From NCBI GenBank assembly GCA_950295325.1, contig OX485806.1, positions 14,198,001 to 14,262,000 on the forward strand: 64,000 bases of DNA, written 5' to 3'. The notes below the pieces were generated by a model, which was not told where the DNA came from, did no database searches, and saw only the letters and a list, made by a program, of their open reading frames with translations. Of this stretch, positions 62,091 through 64,000 are shown piece by piece; positions within the stretch are counted from its first letter, which is position 1; each line of letters opens with the position of its first letter. The position numbers were made by a program, and so were the translations under genes. This DNA is from Polytrichum commune. Its lineage: Eukaryota > Streptophyta > Polytrichopsida > Polytrichales > Polytrichaceae.

Positions 62091-63339
62091 GTATGTTGCT
62101 TGCACTTCCAACTTCAAACATAATTTTGGCCTTTAGATAAATCTTTTTCATCCAATTTAGCAAGTACGAATTATGAAAATTGTCAAAATTTAAATGGCAA
62201 AGTTAACCATAGCTCCATCCTAACTTTATCTTATTATTTTACTTGGAGGTTTTCTTTAGCAACATGTAACTATTTCACTAGGTATTTATTTATTTTAATT
62301 GTTCAAAAGGAAGTTATTAACAAGAAAATCATGTTAATCATGTTTATGAAGCCAACATAGTTTCTTCAACATTTAAGGGTTAATGGTTAAAGCCAAAAGG
62401 TAGAGGGTGCCTTTCCCAAAAGCACACCCTCTGCACGCCTCCTAATCTTGTAACCAAAGCACATCTTGAACCGTCCAAATGTCTCCAACGTAAAGCATGG
62501 GCAAATTTGGGCAAAGGTGGGGTTGATTTTGTGTGAAAGTGGGCTTATTCTGGATGAGTGTTGGTTTTGGGACAAAGCTAATGGTAGGTGTGACTTTTAT
62601 GTTTTATTTGGATCACAAGCAAAAGTTATGAGGGCTTAAATTTTTTATAGAGTAGAATGTTGGTTTAGTGCAAGGGTGATTTGAGAAAAAAAGTGGAGAC
62701 AATTTGAGAGAGATTGGTTTAATTTTTAACCAAAATGAGGACAATTTTGAAAGTGTTAGAACAATTTTGAGGTCGATTTGTAATGAAAAAATGTGGGTCT
62801 AGGGAGATATTTATGCAGCTAAGGTTGAAGTGACTTCATGTAATGTGCAATTCACTTCATTGTTGACTCTACCATGTCTAAGCCAATTTGCTAAACCAAT
62901 CATGCATACCATCAATCCATGTGGACTCCAAAAGTAGGCTATATCAGCCAAAGGATTGGTTTAAGCACCCTCTACCTTGCATGTAAGGGAGACGAAAGAT
63001 CATCAATATTCACCATGTGTAGTTTGATGTGAGTGAATACCATGTAAAGACTGTGGAGTCTAACGTAAGTTTCATAAAATTCTAGGAGCGTAAGAAATGG
63101 TTCAATTGTTAGCACACAATAAATAGATTTGTACAACCACATGAATTCATAAAATACAGTACTTGATGCTGTACGAAGCAAGTCTCTGATGTGGAATTTG
63201 ATTGCAATTAAGATAATTGTCGCTTCATCCTATAATTAGCCACTTTTACGATTTTCAACAGTTGATTCATACAAGACTAGAAAATCCGAGCTGACTCGAG
63301 GTCATAGCCATGTACCTTCAAAGTTTTAGACCTCACATG
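62091..63339. other. intergenic with an inverted family E copy, no gene recognised
   Basis: Read in reverse, about 62620-62840 matches 48975-49200 (GAAGTCACTTCAACC, CTTGCACTAAACCAAC, CCTCATAACTTTTGC). Nothing else is supported. Confidence 0.5.
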
Positions 63340-63540
63340 ACTATCTTATACAGTAACAAAGTGAAGATTTTTCTTCTTAGATGATCATGAGTCCAGATTC
63401 CAATGGTGTTGAGTATTGAGCATAGAGTAGTGTAACCTCTTATAAAAATACATCTTTATTTAAGATCCACATTAAACACGCAGAACTCAAATATAGGTGT
63501 CCAAGTTATGAAACTAGCCCCACTTACCTTTTGTACTGGG
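63340..63540 (+). repeat. dispersed repeat family A, copy 8 (partial)
   Basis: TGAGTATTGAGCATAGAGTA, ACTCAAATATAGGTGTCCAA and GAAACTAGCCCCACTTACC correspond to parts of the copies at 14157 and 24070. Confidence 0.45.
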
Positions 63541-64000
63541 TGATTCTAGTGAGAATCATGTTTGCGAGTTCCGAATCCTATTGTGTGCTTGCTTGGCAAA
63601 GTGTACATAAACAGAGGGTCAGGATTCGATGCGAGTCCATTTGAAGTGCGTACTTTATAATCGGTACACCTTTTGTGTGACCATCTTTGTGTATATCTAC
63701 CAACTGACCAGTTTGCATCTTTTGAACTTCGCACCCACAAAAGGCATACTTTCTGGTGTAAAATGTAGACAGAAGCTCTTGCCCTTTGTCATGGGCCTTC
63801 CCTCCAAGACTTTCACTATGTTGTGTAGTCCCTGTCTCTGTATATAAATACAGATGCATGAAGAAACCTTGACAAAGACAAATTGCCAGTCTCGCCGAAA
63901 GCGTTGAGAGGCCCATTCAAACATGAAAAGACTATTCAAACATGTGAGGATAAACAAGACCTGGCTTCTAGAACTGCACACAAAGCCACCAACATAAAGG
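63541..64000. other. window end, no gene recognised
   Basis: Overlapping ORFs occur on both strands (up to 112 codons on the minus strand), with no recognisable family. A gene running off the window edge cannot be excluded. Confidence 0.35.

Noticed and set aside
1-64000. CRISPR array, prophage or integrated virus
   Set aside because: The window is plant nuclear DNA; no regularly spaced short repeats and no viral polymerase, capsid or integrase-like frames were seen.

Overview
The window is nuclear DNA of a land plant. Evidence: spliced genes with GT-AG introns, plant-specific protein families, plant-type TTTAGGG telomere-like arrays, and long AT-rich intergenic DNA full of decayed transposons. 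It is clearly not prokaryotic, viral or organellar. I cannot name the species. The large repeat-filled spaces and the unusually long POWERDRESS-like protein would fit a plant with a medium to large genome, possibly outside the well-studied flowering plants, but that is a guess.

I could build three complete protein-coding genes exon by exon. (1) 3311-12609, plus strand, nine coding exons: a 2414-residue POWERDRESS/NCoR-like chromatin protein with three SANT/Myb-like domains, preceded by a promoter and long leader (1-3310). (2) 30156-34331, plus strand, seven coding exons: a 908-residue S-adenosylmethionine-transporter-like mitochondrial carrier family protein (SAMTL type), with a long plant-specific N-terminus, an EF-hand and three carrier repeats. 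(3) 43836-45575, minus strand, two short exons (31 and 27 codons before the stop) separated by a 1.56 kb intron: a 58-residue RCI2/LTI6/PMP3 stress-induced membrane protein. Its exons are too short to stand out as ORFs. The DNA upstream of it carries a palindromic G-box (ABRE core) and a CE3-like element, which suits an abscisic-acid/cold/salt-responsive promoter.

The rest (13-29 kb, 34.3-43.5 kb and 46.3-64 kb) is intergenic. It holds many short degraded repeats: a dispersed family with at least nine partial copies, three copies of a ~140 bp inverted-repeat MITE, a tRNA-derived SINE with perfect 11 bp target-site duplications, and a ~1 kb terminal-inverted-repeat DNA transposon with reiterated subterminal motifs. 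Next to it lies a long imperfect palindrome nested inside another repeat. There is also an inverted-repeat element enclosing a GC-rich, gene-like fragment, plus two telomere-like arrays in opposite orientation 10 kb apart, several local tandem duplications and a few microsatellites. I saw no rRNA, tRNA gene or CRISPR array and no intact transposase.

The three genes have no evident pathway in common: chromatin regulation, metabolite transport and membrane stress response. The most noteworthy observations are the hidden RCI2 gene with its transposon-packed upstream flank, the repeated Cys-pair/FLG module in the SAMTL N-terminus, and the gene-like fragment inside an inverted-repeat element.
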